Source of the DNA: Vibrio algarum
GTDB lineage: Bacteria > Pseudomonadota > Gammaproteobacteria > Enterobacterales > Vibrionaceae
Direction: 5' to 3'
Assembly (NCBI RefSeq): GCF_028204155.1
Contig: NZ_JAQLOI010000001.1
Location: 3,038,001-3,102,000, forward strand
Length of the DNA: 64,000 nucleotides
Shown: piece after piece, positions 9,234-18,363 of the stretch
How the letters are laid out: each line of letters opens with the position of its first letter
Numbering within the stretch: position 1 is the stretch's first letter
Notes under the pieces: model-generated
Seen by the model: the letters and a program-made list of their open reading frames with translations, nothing else
What the model was told of the DNA's origin: nothing
The model's database searches: none
Made by a program: the position numbers and the translations under genes

Positions 9234-9962
9234 TTATTTTTTACCCGGCAATTGCTTTTCAACAGAGGTCAAAATACCTCTTAATATGTTGATTTCCTGT
9301 GATTCTGGTCGAGCACGATTAAATAAACGTCTCAACTTATTCATCACCATATTTGGTTTATCCTGTGCAATAAACTGGGTATCTGTTATCACTTTTTCAA
9401 GGTGTTCATAGAACATCTCTAATTCTTTGTGACGCGGGTACTCTTCTTGACGCTGTAGGTGAACACTTTGTAGACGATTAAGATGAGCAACCCTCACTTC
9501 GTAGGAGAGTGTCTGTACTGCCATTGCGAGATTCAAGGAACTGTATTCAGGATTAGCAGGAATACAAACATGGTAATGACAGGTTTGCAGCTCTTCATTT
9601 GTAAGACCAGTGCGTTCACGGCCAAATATTAAAGCAACGGGGTGGCTTTCACCTTCAATAGCAAACTTTTCGCCACATTCTCTTGGCTCAAGCATAGGCC
9701 ATTCTAATGTGCGAGAACGAGCACTTGAACCAACCACCAGACCACAATCTGCAACGGCTTCTTCTAAACTATCAACAACTAGAGCATTTTGAGCGATATC
9801 TGCTGCTCCAGCAGCTAATGCTAACGTCTGAGCATCTACTTTACATTGTGGTTCAACCAATACAAGTTGACTCAAACCCATTACTTTCATTGCTCGTGCG
9901 GCAGATCCGATATTACCAGGATGAGAAGTCCCGACGAGTACTACTTTTACGTTATCTAACAT
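9234..9962 (-). CDS. trmJ: tRNA (cytidine/uridine-32) 2'-O-methyltransferase TrmJ
   Basis: A SPOUT-fold SAM-dependent methyltransferase modifying position 32 of several tRNAs. The start at the ATG of MLDNVKVVLVGTSHPGNIG gives 242 residues, close to the E. coli length; a longer in-frame start at 10004 adds a hydrophobic stretch with no family support. The SPOUT motif IFGRERTGLTNEEL and the substrate loop IPANPEYSSLNLAMAVQ are clear. It lies just upstream of the isc operon on the same strand, the usual arrangement, and divergent from suhB. Confidence 0.95.
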   Translation of the reverse strand: MLDNVKVVLVGTSHPGNIGSAARAMKVMGLSQLVLVEPQCKVDAQTLALAAGAADIAQNALVVDSLEEAVADCGLVVGSSARSRTLEWPMLEPRECGEKFAIEGESHPVALIFGRERTGLTNEELQTCHYHVCIPANPEYSSLNLAMAVQTLSYEVRVAHLNRLQSVHLQRQEEYPRHKELEMFYEHLEKVITDTQFIAQDKPNMVMNKLRRLFNRARPESQEINILRGILTSVEKQLPGKK

Positions 9963-10276
9963 ACTCAAAATTGCTCTATTAAAAAATCCGAAGAATGGTA
10001 GCACAGCTCGGGTTTTCGGGAAACTGAGAGAGTGCTGCTTGGTGAAATTTTACTGTATTAATGGGCTATATTGCCAACTTGACCAACAAAGTATTATGAA
10101 ACGAAACGTCGACTAGAAATAAGTTGGCGTGAATAATATTAACGCCCTCAAAACCATATCTGATTAAATCTTACTTAGCGCCAACAAAGGACAAAAAATA
10201 ACCACTTCCATTTTTTAATGGCTCTGGTATACTCGCGGCCGCTTTCTGTTCTTTAACATCTGTTGGGTATAAATTT
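9963..10276. other. Divergent intergenic region trmJ/suhB
   Basis: About 310 bases without a gene. It must hold the promoters for trmJ (minus) and suhB (plus). Only the suhB extended -10 box is convincing; I see no RNA gene, repeat or open frame here. Confidence 0.6.
10225..10233 (+). promoter_or_regulatory. Extended -10 promoter element for suhB
   Basis: TGG followed by TATACT forms an extended -10 box 44 bases before the suhB ATG. The -35 region (around 10205-10210) is weak, which is compatible with an extended -10 promoter. Confidence 0.5.
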
Positions 10277-11080
10277 ATGCATCCTATGCTAAATATCGCT
10301 ATTCGCGCTGCGCGAAAAGCAGGCAATCATATTGCCAAATCACTAGAAAACGCTGAAAAAATCGAAGCTACACTTAAAGGTAGTAATGACTACGTCACTA
10401 ACGTAGACAAAGAAGCTGAAGCTATCATTATCGATATCATCAAAGCGGCTTATCCTGATCACTGCGTACTCGCAGAAGAGGTCGGTGCCATTGAAGGTAA
10501 AGATAAAGGCGTACAATGGATCATAGACCCACTGGATGGCACTACTAACTTCGTAAAAGGTTTTCCTCAATTTTCAGTTTCTATTGCAGTTCGAATGAAC
10601 GGCAGAACTGAAGTTGCTTGCGTTTATGACCCAATGCTAAATGAGCTATTCACTGCTCAACGTGGTTCTGGCGCACAACTAAATAACTCACGTATCCGCG
10701 TAAAACAACTTAAAGATCTTGAAGGTACGGTTTTAGGAACAGGTTTTCCATTTAAGCAAAAGCAACATTCTGAAGCTTATTTCAAAATCATGACATCTCT
10801 ATTTACCGAATGTTCTGACTTCCGTCGTGCAGGATCTGCAGCGCTTGATTTATGTTATGTGGCGGCCGGTCGTATAGATGGTTTCTTCGAGCTTGGTCTT
10901 AAGCCGTGGGATATGGCAGCAGGAGAGCTTATAGCTCGTGAAGCTGGCGCGATCTTAACTGACTTTGCCGGTGGTACAAATTACATGGAATCTGGCAATG
11001 TGGTTGCATCAAGTGCCCGTGGTACTAAGAATATACTAAAGCACATCCGTGAAAACGGTAACAGTGCGATTCTAAAATAA
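10277..11080 (+). CDS. suhB: Inositol-1-monophosphatase SuhB
   Basis: A Mg-dependent inositol monophosphatase that in E. coli also joins the rRNA antitermination complex. The 267 residues carry the metal-binding motif IIDPLDGTTNFVKG near residue 84 and the C-terminal motif KPWDMAAGELIAREAG. It is monocistronic, divergent from trmJ and followed by a clear terminator. The role in rRNA transcription is knowledge from E. coli, not visible here. Confidence 0.95.
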   Translation: MHPMLNIAIRAARKAGNHIAKSLENAEKIEATLKGSNDYVTNVDKEAEAIIIDIIKAAYPDHCVLAEEVGAIEGKDKGVQWIIDPLDGTTNFVKGFPQFSVSIAVRMNGRTEVACVYDPMLNELFTAQRGSGAQLNNSRIRVKQLKDLEGTVLGTGFPFKQKQHSEAYFKIMTSLFTECSDFRRAGSAALDLCYVAAGRIDGFFELGLKPWDMAAGELIAREAGAILTDFAGGTNYMESGNVVASSARGTKNILKHIRENGNSAILK

Positions 11081-11123
11081 TACAGGCCATTTATACTGGC
11101 CGTTATAGCTAAAGTTTATAAGC

Positions 11124-11149
11124 CCTCTTCGAAAGAAGAGAGTTTTTTT
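11124..11149 (+). terminator. Rho-independent terminator of suhB
   Basis: The hairpin CTCTTC-GAAA-GAAGAG with a stable tetraloop is followed by a run of seven T, 44 bases after the suhB stop. Confidence 0.9.
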
Positions 11150-11352
11150 ATGCTCAAACTTCCCAACCTGTTAGCATATTGCTTCCATTTTTAATGATAA
11201 CTTGCTACAGCAGAAAAAATATGGTCTACCATTGTAATGATATTAAGAAATAGTCGAGCTTGTAATTGCACACTATAAATACAATCAATCATTGTTCGTA
11301 AATATATGTGTCTTATGCGCTTAATTAAGAAATCAACAATAAGTACATTACA

Positions 11353-11727
11353 ATGAATAATAAAATATCTTTAGTTTTAACATTAACTCTCTTATGCACG
11401 TCCTCATTTAGCTTTGCTTCAAAGGGCAAGATTTCGTTTACAGGAGCAATCACGGAGCCCACTTGTACAGTATCGAATTCAGTTCGAGACGCGACACTTG
11501 AGATAACCGGTTGCTATAGCTTAAGTAACAGCGTTCAGACTCGTTCGAGCTTTCCCCTTTCTGACATTAATAAAGTCGTAAACCAGTCCCCTTCTAAAGC
11601 CTCGATTTTGAATAACATGAACAAACTAACAAGCAAGCATAATATCAAAGTCAATATAACTAGGCTCGACAATGAAAATACAGTTCAACCTAGCAATAAC
11701 TATATTATTGCGTTTGAATATTATTAA
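11353..11727 (+). CDS. Small secreted type-1-pilin-like protein
   Basis: A 124-residue protein with a clear signal peptide (MNNKISLVLTLTLLCTSSFS, cleavage likely after FA near residue 22). The mature start GKISFTGAITEPTCTVS resembles the A-strand and first cysteine region of type-1 fimbrial subunits; a second cysteine follows in EITGCYS, and the protein ends in the aromatic FEYY, as pilins do. At about 100 mature residues it is shorter than typical pilins (about 150). No chaperone, usher or other fimbrial gene is nearby. It could be an orphan pilin, an inhibitor-like domain or a degenerate gene; no function is assigned. Confidence 0.6.
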   Translation: MNNKISLVLTLTLLCTSSFSFASKGKISFTGAITEPTCTVSNSVRDATLEITGCYSLSNSVQTRSSFPLSDINKVVNQSPSKASILNNMNKLTSKHNIKVNITRLDNENTVQPSNNYIIAFEYY

Positions 11728-11813
11728 TTATTTATTGACAGTTGAACCCATCCGCTTATTACCGCATGGTGGCCGGTTTGTGTTACGTCGAATAATACAG
11801 TCACCAAAAATTA

Positions 11814-11850
11814 ATGCCGCTAACATTATTGTTAGCGGCATTATATTTTT
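11814..11850. terminator. Bidirectional terminator
   Basis: A perfect 11-base-pair stem (TGCCGCTAACA / TGTTAGCGGCA) with a 4-base loop has T-rich tails in both directions. It can end the pilin-like gene on the plus strand and the secF transcript on the minus strand. Confidence 0.88.
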
Positions 11851-11883
11851 GATTCTAATTTAATAAGTTACGTAACGTTTCCG

Positions 11884-12831
11884 TTATGGCATCTCATCAA
11901 ATTCTTCGCCTTCTTTCTCTACCTGAGTTGGCATTAAATGTTCACGCTGGATACCCAGTTTCAATGCGAGCGCCGAAGCAACATAGATTGAAGAATATGT
12001 ACCTACAGTAATACCTAATAGAAGCGCCAGAGCAAAACCATGAATCATCGCCCCACCTTGAGTAAACAGTGCGATAACAACGAATAACGTGGTTGCTGAG
12101 GTGATTAATGTACGACTCAGTGTTTGAGTAATCGAATTGTTCATTACTTCAACTGGTTCGCCTTTACGCATCTTACGGAAATTTTCTCGGATACGGTCAA
12201 ATACAACAATGGTATCGTTAAGCGAGTAACCAACAACGGTTAATAGCGCAGCGACTATCGTTAGATCGACTTCAATTTGTAGCAAAGAGAATATACCAAG
12301 CGTAATAATCACATCGTGAGTCAGCGCTAACACAGCACCAGCGGCTAGACGCCATTCAAATCGCATCGAGACATAAATCAAGATACAGATAAGCGATACA
12401 ATAATAGCTAAACCACCAGCCTCGGTTAGTTCGTCACCAACATTCGGCCCAACAAACTCGATACGGCGCATCTCAACTTGCTCACCAGTACCTAGTTTAA
12501 TTGCATCCAAAATTTGGTTGCCAAGCTTCTCACCTGTTGCATCTTCACGAGGACGAAGGCGCACCAATACTTCACGAGCAGAACCAAAGTTTTGAACTGT
12601 TGCATCTCCAAAACCTTCAGCTTGTAAAGCTCCACGAATCTGTTCTAAATTCGCAGGTTGTTCAAAACCGACCTCGATTAACGTACCACCGGTAAAATCT
12701 AGTCCCCAGTTCAACCATTTGGTTGAAAGGGTACCAATAGCGGTCGCGATCATTAAAATAGATAAAACAAACGCCACTTTTGACCAACGCATAAAGTCGA
12801 TCGTTTTGTCTGCTTTCATTAACTGAAACAT
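11884..12831 (-). CDS. secF: Protein translocase subunit SecF
   Basis: An inner-membrane RND-type protein that with SecD uses the proton motive force to pull secreted proteins through SecYEG. The 315 residues show the first membrane helix near residues 15-35, the periplasmic head starting LDFTGGTLIEVGF, then a block of five helices with the conserved GYSLNDTIVVFDRIREN. It is 9 bases downstream of secD and is the last gene of the queA-tgt-yajC-secD-secF cluster. Confidence 0.97.
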   Translation of the reverse strand: MFQLMKADKTIDFMRWSKVAFVLSILMIATAIGTLSTKWLNWGLDFTGGTLIEVGFEQPANLEQIRGALQAEGFGDATVQNFGSAREVLVRLRPREDATGEKLGNQILDAIKLGTGEQVEMRRIEFVGPNVGDELTEAGGLAIIVSLICILIYVSMRFEWRLAAGAVLALTHDVIITLGIFSLLQIEVDLTIVAALLTVVGYSLNDTIVVFDRIRENFRKMRKGEPVEVMNNSITQTLSRTLITSATTLFVVIALFTQGGAMIHGFALALLLGITVGTYSSIYVASALALKLGIQREHLMPTQVEKEGEEFDEMP

Positions 12832-12840
12832 AACTTTCCC

Positions 12841-14697
12841 TTAGATCGACAATTTCTTAATGCGCTTGCCACCATACATCAAGTTCACGACAGCGCGTGT
12901 TCCGATAATGGCGGTAAACATTGAGGTCAAAATACCGATAGATAGCGTAACTGCGAAACCTTTTATCGCACCCGTACCTACAGCAAATAGGATAATCGCT
13001 GTAATTAAGGTTGTGATGTTTGCATCAGCAATCGTACTTAGTGCATTTGAATAACCTTGGTGAATAGCTTGCTGAGGATTACGACCTTCTCGCAACTCTT
13101 CACGTATACGCTCGAAAATCAGTACGTTTGCATCCACCGCCATACCAACGGTCAAAACAATACCTGCAATACCCGGCAACGTCATAGTCGCCCCTGGTAT
13201 CATCGACATCACACCAATAATCAATACAAGGTTTGCCATCAACGCCATGTTAGCGATTAAGCCAAACGTACGGTAGTAAATCAGAGTAAACAGCATTACG
13301 GCTACCATACCCCAGATACACGCCTGAATACCCATATCGATGTTCTGCTGCCCCATTGATGGACCAATGGTTCGCTCTTCAACAATAGAAATTGGCGCAA
13401 TCAAAGCACCAGCACGAAGTAGCAACGCTAGGTTGTGAGCTTCAGCTGGTGAATCGATACCTGTGATACGGAAGTTACGCCCAAGAGCAGTTTGAATCGT
13501 CGCTTGGTTGATTACTTCTTCATGCTTAGACAAAATTACTTTGCCTTCAGCATTCTTACGACCACTGTCTTTATACTCTGCAAATACGGTAGCCATTAAC
13601 TTGCCGACATTCTTTTTAGAGAATGCTGACATTTTGCTACCACCTTCACTGTCTAGTGAAATATTCACTTGAGGACGACCGTATTCATCGTTACTTGAAC
13701 TTGCGTCAGTAATACTTTCGCCACCAAGAATAATGCGCTTTTTAAGTACTACTGGGCGACCATCGCGATCGGTTTTAATTTCACTGCCCGCAGGTGCTCG
13801 TCCACTCGCCGCTGCGGCTAAATCCGCTTTATCATCTACTTCGCGGAATTCAAGTGTTGCCGTCGCACCAAGAATTTCTTTAGCGCGCGCGGTATCTTGT
13901 ACACCCGGTAATTCAACAACAATGCGACTTGCGCCTTGACGTTGAACAAGTGGTTCAGCTACACCGAGTTCGTTTACACGATTACGCAAGATAGTGATAT
14001 TTTGTTCAACAGCGTAATTGCGAACTTCGGCTAAGCGTGTTTCTAAAAAAGTTGCCGTAAGGGAGAAACTACCGTTCGCTTCAGAATCAACAAAGCTCAT
14101 ATCCGCATGCTTTGAAGAGAGCACTTGCTTTGCCTGAGCTAATTGCTCTGCATCACGAAGTATTACTTCAACTGCTTCTTTGCCTTGTTTACGAATAGCA
14201 CGATAGCGAATCTTCTCTTCTCGAAGTTCAGCACGGAAAGCTTCTTCTTGTTGCTCAATTAACTTAACCATTGCGGCGTCCATATCCACTTCCATAAGAA
14301 AGTGAACACCACCACGTAAATCTAGGCCGAGTTTCATTGGTGCAGCACCAATAGACTCAAGCCAGTCTGGCGTAGATGGAGCAAGGTTTAACGCAACAAT
14401 AATATCTTTACCCAGTGCCTCGCTGACTATGTCACGCGCACTAATCTGAGTATCTGTATCGTTAAAACGAACAAAAATAGATCCATTTTCTAACGCAATG
14501 GATTTACTTGATAGACTCTTTTCATCGAGAGTTTTAGTGACAGCATCCAGCGTTGACATATCAACAGAGGCGCCACGCGCCCCTGTAATTTGAATAGCCG
14601 GATCTTCACCGTAGATATTTGGAAGGGCATATAGCGCACTGATGAGAATGGCAAACACAACCATCAGATACTTCCACAAAGGATAACGGTTCAGCAC
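12841..14697 (-). CDS. secD: Protein translocase subunit SecD
   Basis: The partner of SecF in the Sec translocon accessory complex. The 618 residues have an N-terminal helix, the large periplasmic P1 domain (beginning KLGLDLRGGVHFLMEVD), and a C-terminal six-helix bundle with VGMAVDANVLIFERIREE. Translation appears to start at GTG, preceded by AAGG. It lies 21 bases after yajC. Confidence 0.97.
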   Translation of the reverse strand: MLNRYPLWKYLMVVFAILISALYALPNIYGEDPAIQITGARGASVDMSTLDAVTKTLDEKSLSSKSIALENGSIFVRFNDTDTQISARDIVSEALGKDIIVALNLAPSTPDWLESIGAAPMKLGLDLRGGVHFLMEVDMDAAMVKLIEQQEEAFRAELREEKIRYRAIRKQGKEAVEVILRDAEQLAQAKQVLSSKHADMSFVDSEANGSFSLTATFLETRLAEVRNYAVEQNITILRNRVNELGVAEPLVQRQGASRIVVELPGVQDTARAKEILGATATLEFREVDDKADLAAAASGRAPAGSEIKTDRDGRPVVLKKRIILGGESITDASSSNDEYGRPQVNISLDSEGGSKMSAFSKKNVGKLMATVFAEYKDSGRKNAEGKVILSKHEEVINQATIQTALGRNFRITGIDSPAEAHNLALLLRAGALIAPISIVEERTIGPSMGQQNIDMGIQACIWGMVAVMLFTLIYYRTFGLIANMALMANLVLIIGVMSMIPGATMTLPGIAGIVLTVGMAVDANVLIFERIREELREGRNPQQAIHQGYSNALSTIADANITTLITAIILFAVGTGAIKGFAVTLSIGILTSMFTAIIGTRAVVNLMYGGKRIKKLSI

Positions 14698-14718
14698 AGT
14701 AAGGACCCTTAAGCTGAA

Positions 14719-15054
14719 TTATAGAGACTTGAGCGTACCCTTTGGCAGCACTGCAGTAACGTAGTCTTTCTTAATCGTTACTTCATTGTTGTCATTTAGG
14801 GCAATCACAAGATAATCATTGTCTTCAGAGATTTTGCTGATCTTGCCAACAATACCGCCATTAGTAAGCACTTCATCACCCTTGCCCATAGAGGACATTA
14901 GGTTTTTATGCTCTTTTGCACGCTTTGATTGCGGGCGATAAATCATGAAGTAAAAAATGGCTGCAAACATGCCGAGCATGATTATCATCTCGAAACCACC
15001 ACCGGGTGCCGCACCTTCAGCTGCTGCGTGAGCCTGAGAAATGAATAAACTCAT
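14719..15054 (-). CDS. yajC: Sec translocon accessory subunit YajC
   Basis: A small single-span inner-membrane protein (111 residues) of the SecDF-YajC complex. One helix is seen near residues 20-40 (MIIMLGMFAAIFYFMIY), followed by RPQSKRAKEHKN and a cytoplasmic domain. About 170 bases separate it from tgt, so it may have its own promoter as well as read-through. Confidence 0.95.
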   Translation of the reverse strand: MSLFISQAHAAAEGAAPGGGFEMIIMLGMFAAIFYFMIYRPQSKRAKEHKNLMSSMGKGDEVLTNGGIVGKISKISEDNDYLVIALNDNNEVTIKKDYVTAVLPKGTLKSL

Positions 15055-15221
15055 TCAAAAACGTCCTCTATTTTAAGGTTTTAATTGCTATTAGAAATTG
15101 GGGAGTAGTTTCCTTATTTCAAGGTCTACCCCTATATATTGAACTCACATTAAACGATTTTTATGCAGTCAGTGTCCATATTTGCATCTCAATCACATTA
15201 AAAATCGTCTAGTTAGAGCAC

Positions 15222-16346
15222 TTATTTATTCAATGGCGGTACGTCTCTGTCGCGACGCGCGTAGAATTCTTCTACGAACTGTTCGAAACGGTCCTCGTCA
15301 ATCGCCTTGCGAATACTCGCCATCAAACGCTGATAATAGCGTAAATTATGGATAGTATTCAGTCTTGCACCTAAGATTTCATTACAGCGATCCAGATGAT
15401 GCAAATACGACTTTGAATAATTTTGACAAGTGTAACAGTCACATTCTGAATCTAGTGGTCCTGTATCCGTTTTATGTTTCGCATTACGGATCTTGATCAC
15501 ACCACCAGTCACAAATAGGTGTCCATTACGAGCATTTCGAGTTGGCATAACACAATCAAACATGTCGATACCGCGGCGAACGCCTTCTACTAAATCTTCA
15601 GGTTTACCAACACCCATGAGATAACGTGGCTTATCTTCAGGCAATTGAGGACACGTATGCTCTAGAACACGATGCATATCCTCTTTAGGTTCACCTACGG
15701 CCAATCCACCTACAGCATAACCGTCAAAGCCAATATTGGTTAATCCTTCGACAGAAACATCACGTAAGTCTTCAAATACGCCACCTTGGACAATACCAAA
15801 CAACGCATTTGGGTTTTCTTGCTTATCAAAATGATCGCGACTGCGTTGCGCCCAACGAAGTGACATCTCCATCGACTTTTTCGCTTCGTCGTGGGTTGCT
15901 GGATAAGGAGTACATTCATCGAATATCATCACGATGTCAGAACCTAAGTCTTTTTGAATCTCCATCGACTTTTCTGCGTCCATGAAAATCTTATCACCGT
16001 TTACAGGATTGCGAAAATGGACGCCTTCTTCGGTGATCTTACGAATATCACCCAAACTAAACACCTGGAAACCACCTGAATCAGTAAGAATTGGACCGTT
16101 CCAATTCATAAAGTCATGTAAATCACCATGCATTTTCATAACTTCTTGACCTGGGCGCAACCAAAGATGGAAGGTATTACCTAGTAGTATCTCGGCACCC
16201 GTACCCTTAACTTCTTCAGGAGTCATACCTTTAACAGTACCGTAAGTACCGACAGGCATAAATGCTGGTGTTTCAACGGTGCCACGTTCAAATTGAAGTT
16301 GACCACGACGGGCATTGCCCTGCTTTTTAATTAGTTCGTATTTCAC
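15222..16346 (-). CDS. tgt: Queuine tRNA-guanine transglycosylase
   Basis: Exchanges guanine-34 for preQ1 in tRNAs with GUN anticodons, a step of queuosine synthesis. The 374 residues match the family. The zinc site is CDCYTC plus the downstream HHLDRC region, and DSGGFQVFSLG holds the catalytic aspartate. Translation starts at GTG with a strong GGAGG box 5-6 bases upstream. It follows queA, the next enzyme of the pathway. Confidence 0.97.
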   Translation of the reverse strand: MKYELIKKQGNARRGQLQFERGTVETPAFMPVGTYGTVKGMTPEEVKGTGAEILLGNTFHLWLRPGQEVMKMHGDLHDFMNWNGPILTDSGGFQVFSLGDIRKITEEGVHFRNPVNGDKIFMDAEKSMEIQKDLGSDIVMIFDECTPYPATHDEAKKSMEMSLRWAQRSRDHFDKQENPNALFGIVQGGVFEDLRDVSVEGLTNIGFDGYAVGGLAVGEPKEDMHRVLEHTCPQLPEDKPRYLMGVGKPEDLVEGVRRGIDMFDCVMPTRNARNGHLFVTGGVIKIRNAKHKTDTGPLDSECDCYTCQNYSKSYLHHLDRCNEILGARLNTIHNLRYYQRLMASIRKAIDEDRFEQFVEEFYARRDRDVPPLNK

Positions 16347-16434
16347 GAAACCTCCAATGTGCCAGAGAAACAGTCTGACTTATGTGTCATTTCCTAACTC
16401 GCTTATTATCAACGACTAGGAACTAAAAATTTTA

Positions 16435-17481
16435 TTACTTCTTGTTGATAAACATCGCGTCGCCATAACTAAAAAAGCGATATTTTTGTTTTACAGCATG
16501 CTCGTAAGCAGCCATAACATTGCCATATCCCGCAAATGCGCTCACCAACATTATCAACGTTGATTCAGGCAGATGGAAGTTTGTGATAAGACAATCTATT
16601 AATTGATATTGGTAACCAGGATAAATAAATATTTCTGTATCATCAAAATAGGGTACTAACTCAGTTCCATTCTTAAGTGCACTTTGCGCAGCACTTTCTA
16701 AAGAGCGCACCGATGTTGTCCCTACAGCGATCACTCGACCACCACGGGTTTGGGTTGCCTTGATAGCATCAACGACCTGTTGAGAAACTTCAACATACTC
16801 TGCATGCATATGATGCTCAAGAATATTATCGACTTTTACTGGTTGGAAAGTACCAGCACCAACATGCAACGTCACGTATGCAAACTCGACACCTTTGGCT
16901 TGGATTTTTGCTAAAAGTTCATCGTCAAAATGCAAACCAGCCGTTGGTGCAGCTACAGCACCTGGAACTTCGTTATAAACAGTTTGATAACGTTCTTTAT
17001 CGGCATCTTCGTCCGGACGGTCAATATAAGGAGGAAGCGGCATATGCCCCACTTCGTTCAAGATATCTAAAACCGCTTTGTCTGATTTAAAGCGAATTTC
17101 AAACAAGGCGTTATGACGGGCGACCATTTCAGCTTCAAATTGACCGTTTTCCCCCAAAAGAAGCTCTGTACCTGGCTTTGGCGATTTTGATGAGCGGACA
17201 TGAGCAAGCACGGTATGTTCATCTAACATACGTTCAACAAGTACTTCTATCTTGCCACCACTCGCTTTACGGCCAAACATTCGAGCGGGAATTACGCGCG
17301 TATTGTTAAAGACCAGCAGGTCACCTTCTTCAACCAGTTCCAATACATTTTTGAATGTACTGTCTGTTACTTCACCAGAAACGCCGTTAAGTTGAAGCAG
17401 CCGGCTAGCTGTACGCTCGGTCATAGGATAGCGAGCAATCAATTCATTGGGTAGCTCAAAGCTGAAATCAGAAACTTGCAT
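16435..17481 (-). CDS. queA: S-adenosylmethionine:tRNA ribosyltransferase-isomerase QueA
   Basis: Transfers and isomerises the ribosyl part of SAM onto preQ1 in tRNA, giving epoxyqueuosine. The 348 residues start MQVSDFSFELPNELIARYP, as in the family, and include GAVAAPTAGLHFDDELL and the C-terminal NFHLPESTLIMLVSAFAG. It is the first gene of the queA-tgt-yajC-secDF cluster. Confidence 0.97.
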   Translation of the reverse strand: MQVSDFSFELPNELIARYPMTERTASRLLQLNGVSGEVTDSTFKNVLELVEEGDLLVFNNTRVIPARMFGRKASGGKIEVLVERMLDEHTVLAHVRSSKSPKPGTELLLGENGQFEAEMVARHNALFEIRFKSDKAVLDILNEVGHMPLPPYIDRPDEDADKERYQTVYNEVPGAVAAPTAGLHFDDELLAKIQAKGVEFAYVTLHVGAGTFQPVKVDNILEHHMHAEYVEVSQQVVDAIKATQTRGGRVIAVGTTSVRSLESAAQSALKNGTELVPYFDDTEIFIYPGYQYQLIDCLITNFHLPESTLIMLVSAFAGYGNVMAAYEHAVKQKYRFFSYGDAMFINKK

Positions 17482-17526
17482 TGTGTTGTCTTTAACTCTA
17501 TTTAACGAATAAATTTTCAGGAGCGT

Positions 17527-17554
17527 AGTATAGGGCGCACACCATTAATAGCAA
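17527..17554 (-). promoter_or_regulatory. Putative sigma-70 promoter of queA
   Basis: Read toward queA there is TTGCTA, a 16-base spacer, then TATACT. The -10 box is 46 bases before the queA start. No other good promoter is seen in the gap. Confidence 0.55.
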
Positions 17555-17752
17555 GGCTGGCTAACAATAAATTGGACAATTTCCCATCGTATATTTATAC
17601 CGCGTCTATCTACTTAAATTCTCATCAATTATGCTTTGTAAAAGTTTGTAACTGTGGCTCAAAATACTGCTACAGCTCTCAGTTAATTCTTATAAACCCT
17701 CCTATAGTTAAGAAGAATTAATATATTTTATGACACCCTATTGGAGGTCGAG

Positions 17753-18232
17753 ATGATCAAAATTGAAGATATGATGACTCGCAACCCTCACACGCTTTTG
17801 CGGTCCCATTCCTTATCAGATGCTAAGCACTTAATGGAAAAACACGATATTCGTCATGTTCCCGTAGTCGATACAGAAAATCGGTTACTTGGCGTAGTTA
17901 CTCAAAGAGATGTTCTAGCCGCGCAGGAGTCCAGTTTACAAAAAATATCCGAAGAACAGTCACATACTCTAACCACACCTTTAGATATTGCCATGCGCAA
18001 AAACGTAATGAGCGTTGACCCACACGCTGGCTTGAAAGAAAGCGCCACCTATATGCAAAAACATAAAGTTGGCTGCTTGCCTGTTGTCTTAAATCAGGAG
18101 CTAGTAGGAATTATTACAGACAGTGATTTTGTCACTATCGCTATTCACCTTCTCGAATTACAAGAAGAAGCAGAACCAGATGATAACGATTTTGCAGAGT
18201 TAGAAACGGAAGAGTACGACGACGAGTATTAA
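17753..18232 (+). CDS. CBS-domain pair protein
   Basis: A cytoplasmic protein of 159 residues made of two CBS domains (about residues 3-60 and 78-140), followed by an acidic tail rich in D and E. The first contains HDIRHVPVVDTENRLLGVVT and the second HKVGCLPVVLNQELVGIITD, the usual nucleotide-binding layout. The ATG at 17753 is preceded by GGAGGTCGAG; an upstream TTG overlaps this ribosome site and is unlikely. Stand-alone CBS proteins usually sense adenine nucleotides; the target here is unknown. Confidence 0.85.
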   Translation: MIKIEDMMTRNPHTLLRSHSLSDAKHLMEKHDIRHVPVVDTENRLLGVVTQRDVLAAQESSLQKISEEQSHTLTTPLDIAMRKNVMSVDPHAGLKESATYMQKHKVGCLPVVLNQELVGIITDSDFVTIAIHLLELQEEAEPDDNDFAELETEEYDDEY

Positions 18233-18256
18233 TATAAAATAGCGTTGCGGTGTTAG

Positions 18257-18327
18257 ATCCCCACTTTCGTGGGGATGACGTATTTTTTCGTGGAGATATT
18301 GAACTTTTTCGTGAAAATATTGATTAT
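18257..18327. repeat. REP-like hairpin followed by 21-base imperfect tandem repeats
   Basis: The hairpin TCCCCAC-TTTC-GTGGGGA is followed by GACG, the form of a common dispersed palindrome in vibrios and related bacteria. The TTTCGTGGRGAT unit then recurs at a strict 21-base period three times (starts at 18265, 18286 and 18307), with decay in the later copies. It lies between the convergent CBS and malate synthase genes and may help end both transcripts. A similar hairpin occurs at 46661. Confidence 0.6.
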
Positions 18328-18363
18328 TTTCAATAAGATATATAACCTCCCCTGGAAATAATG

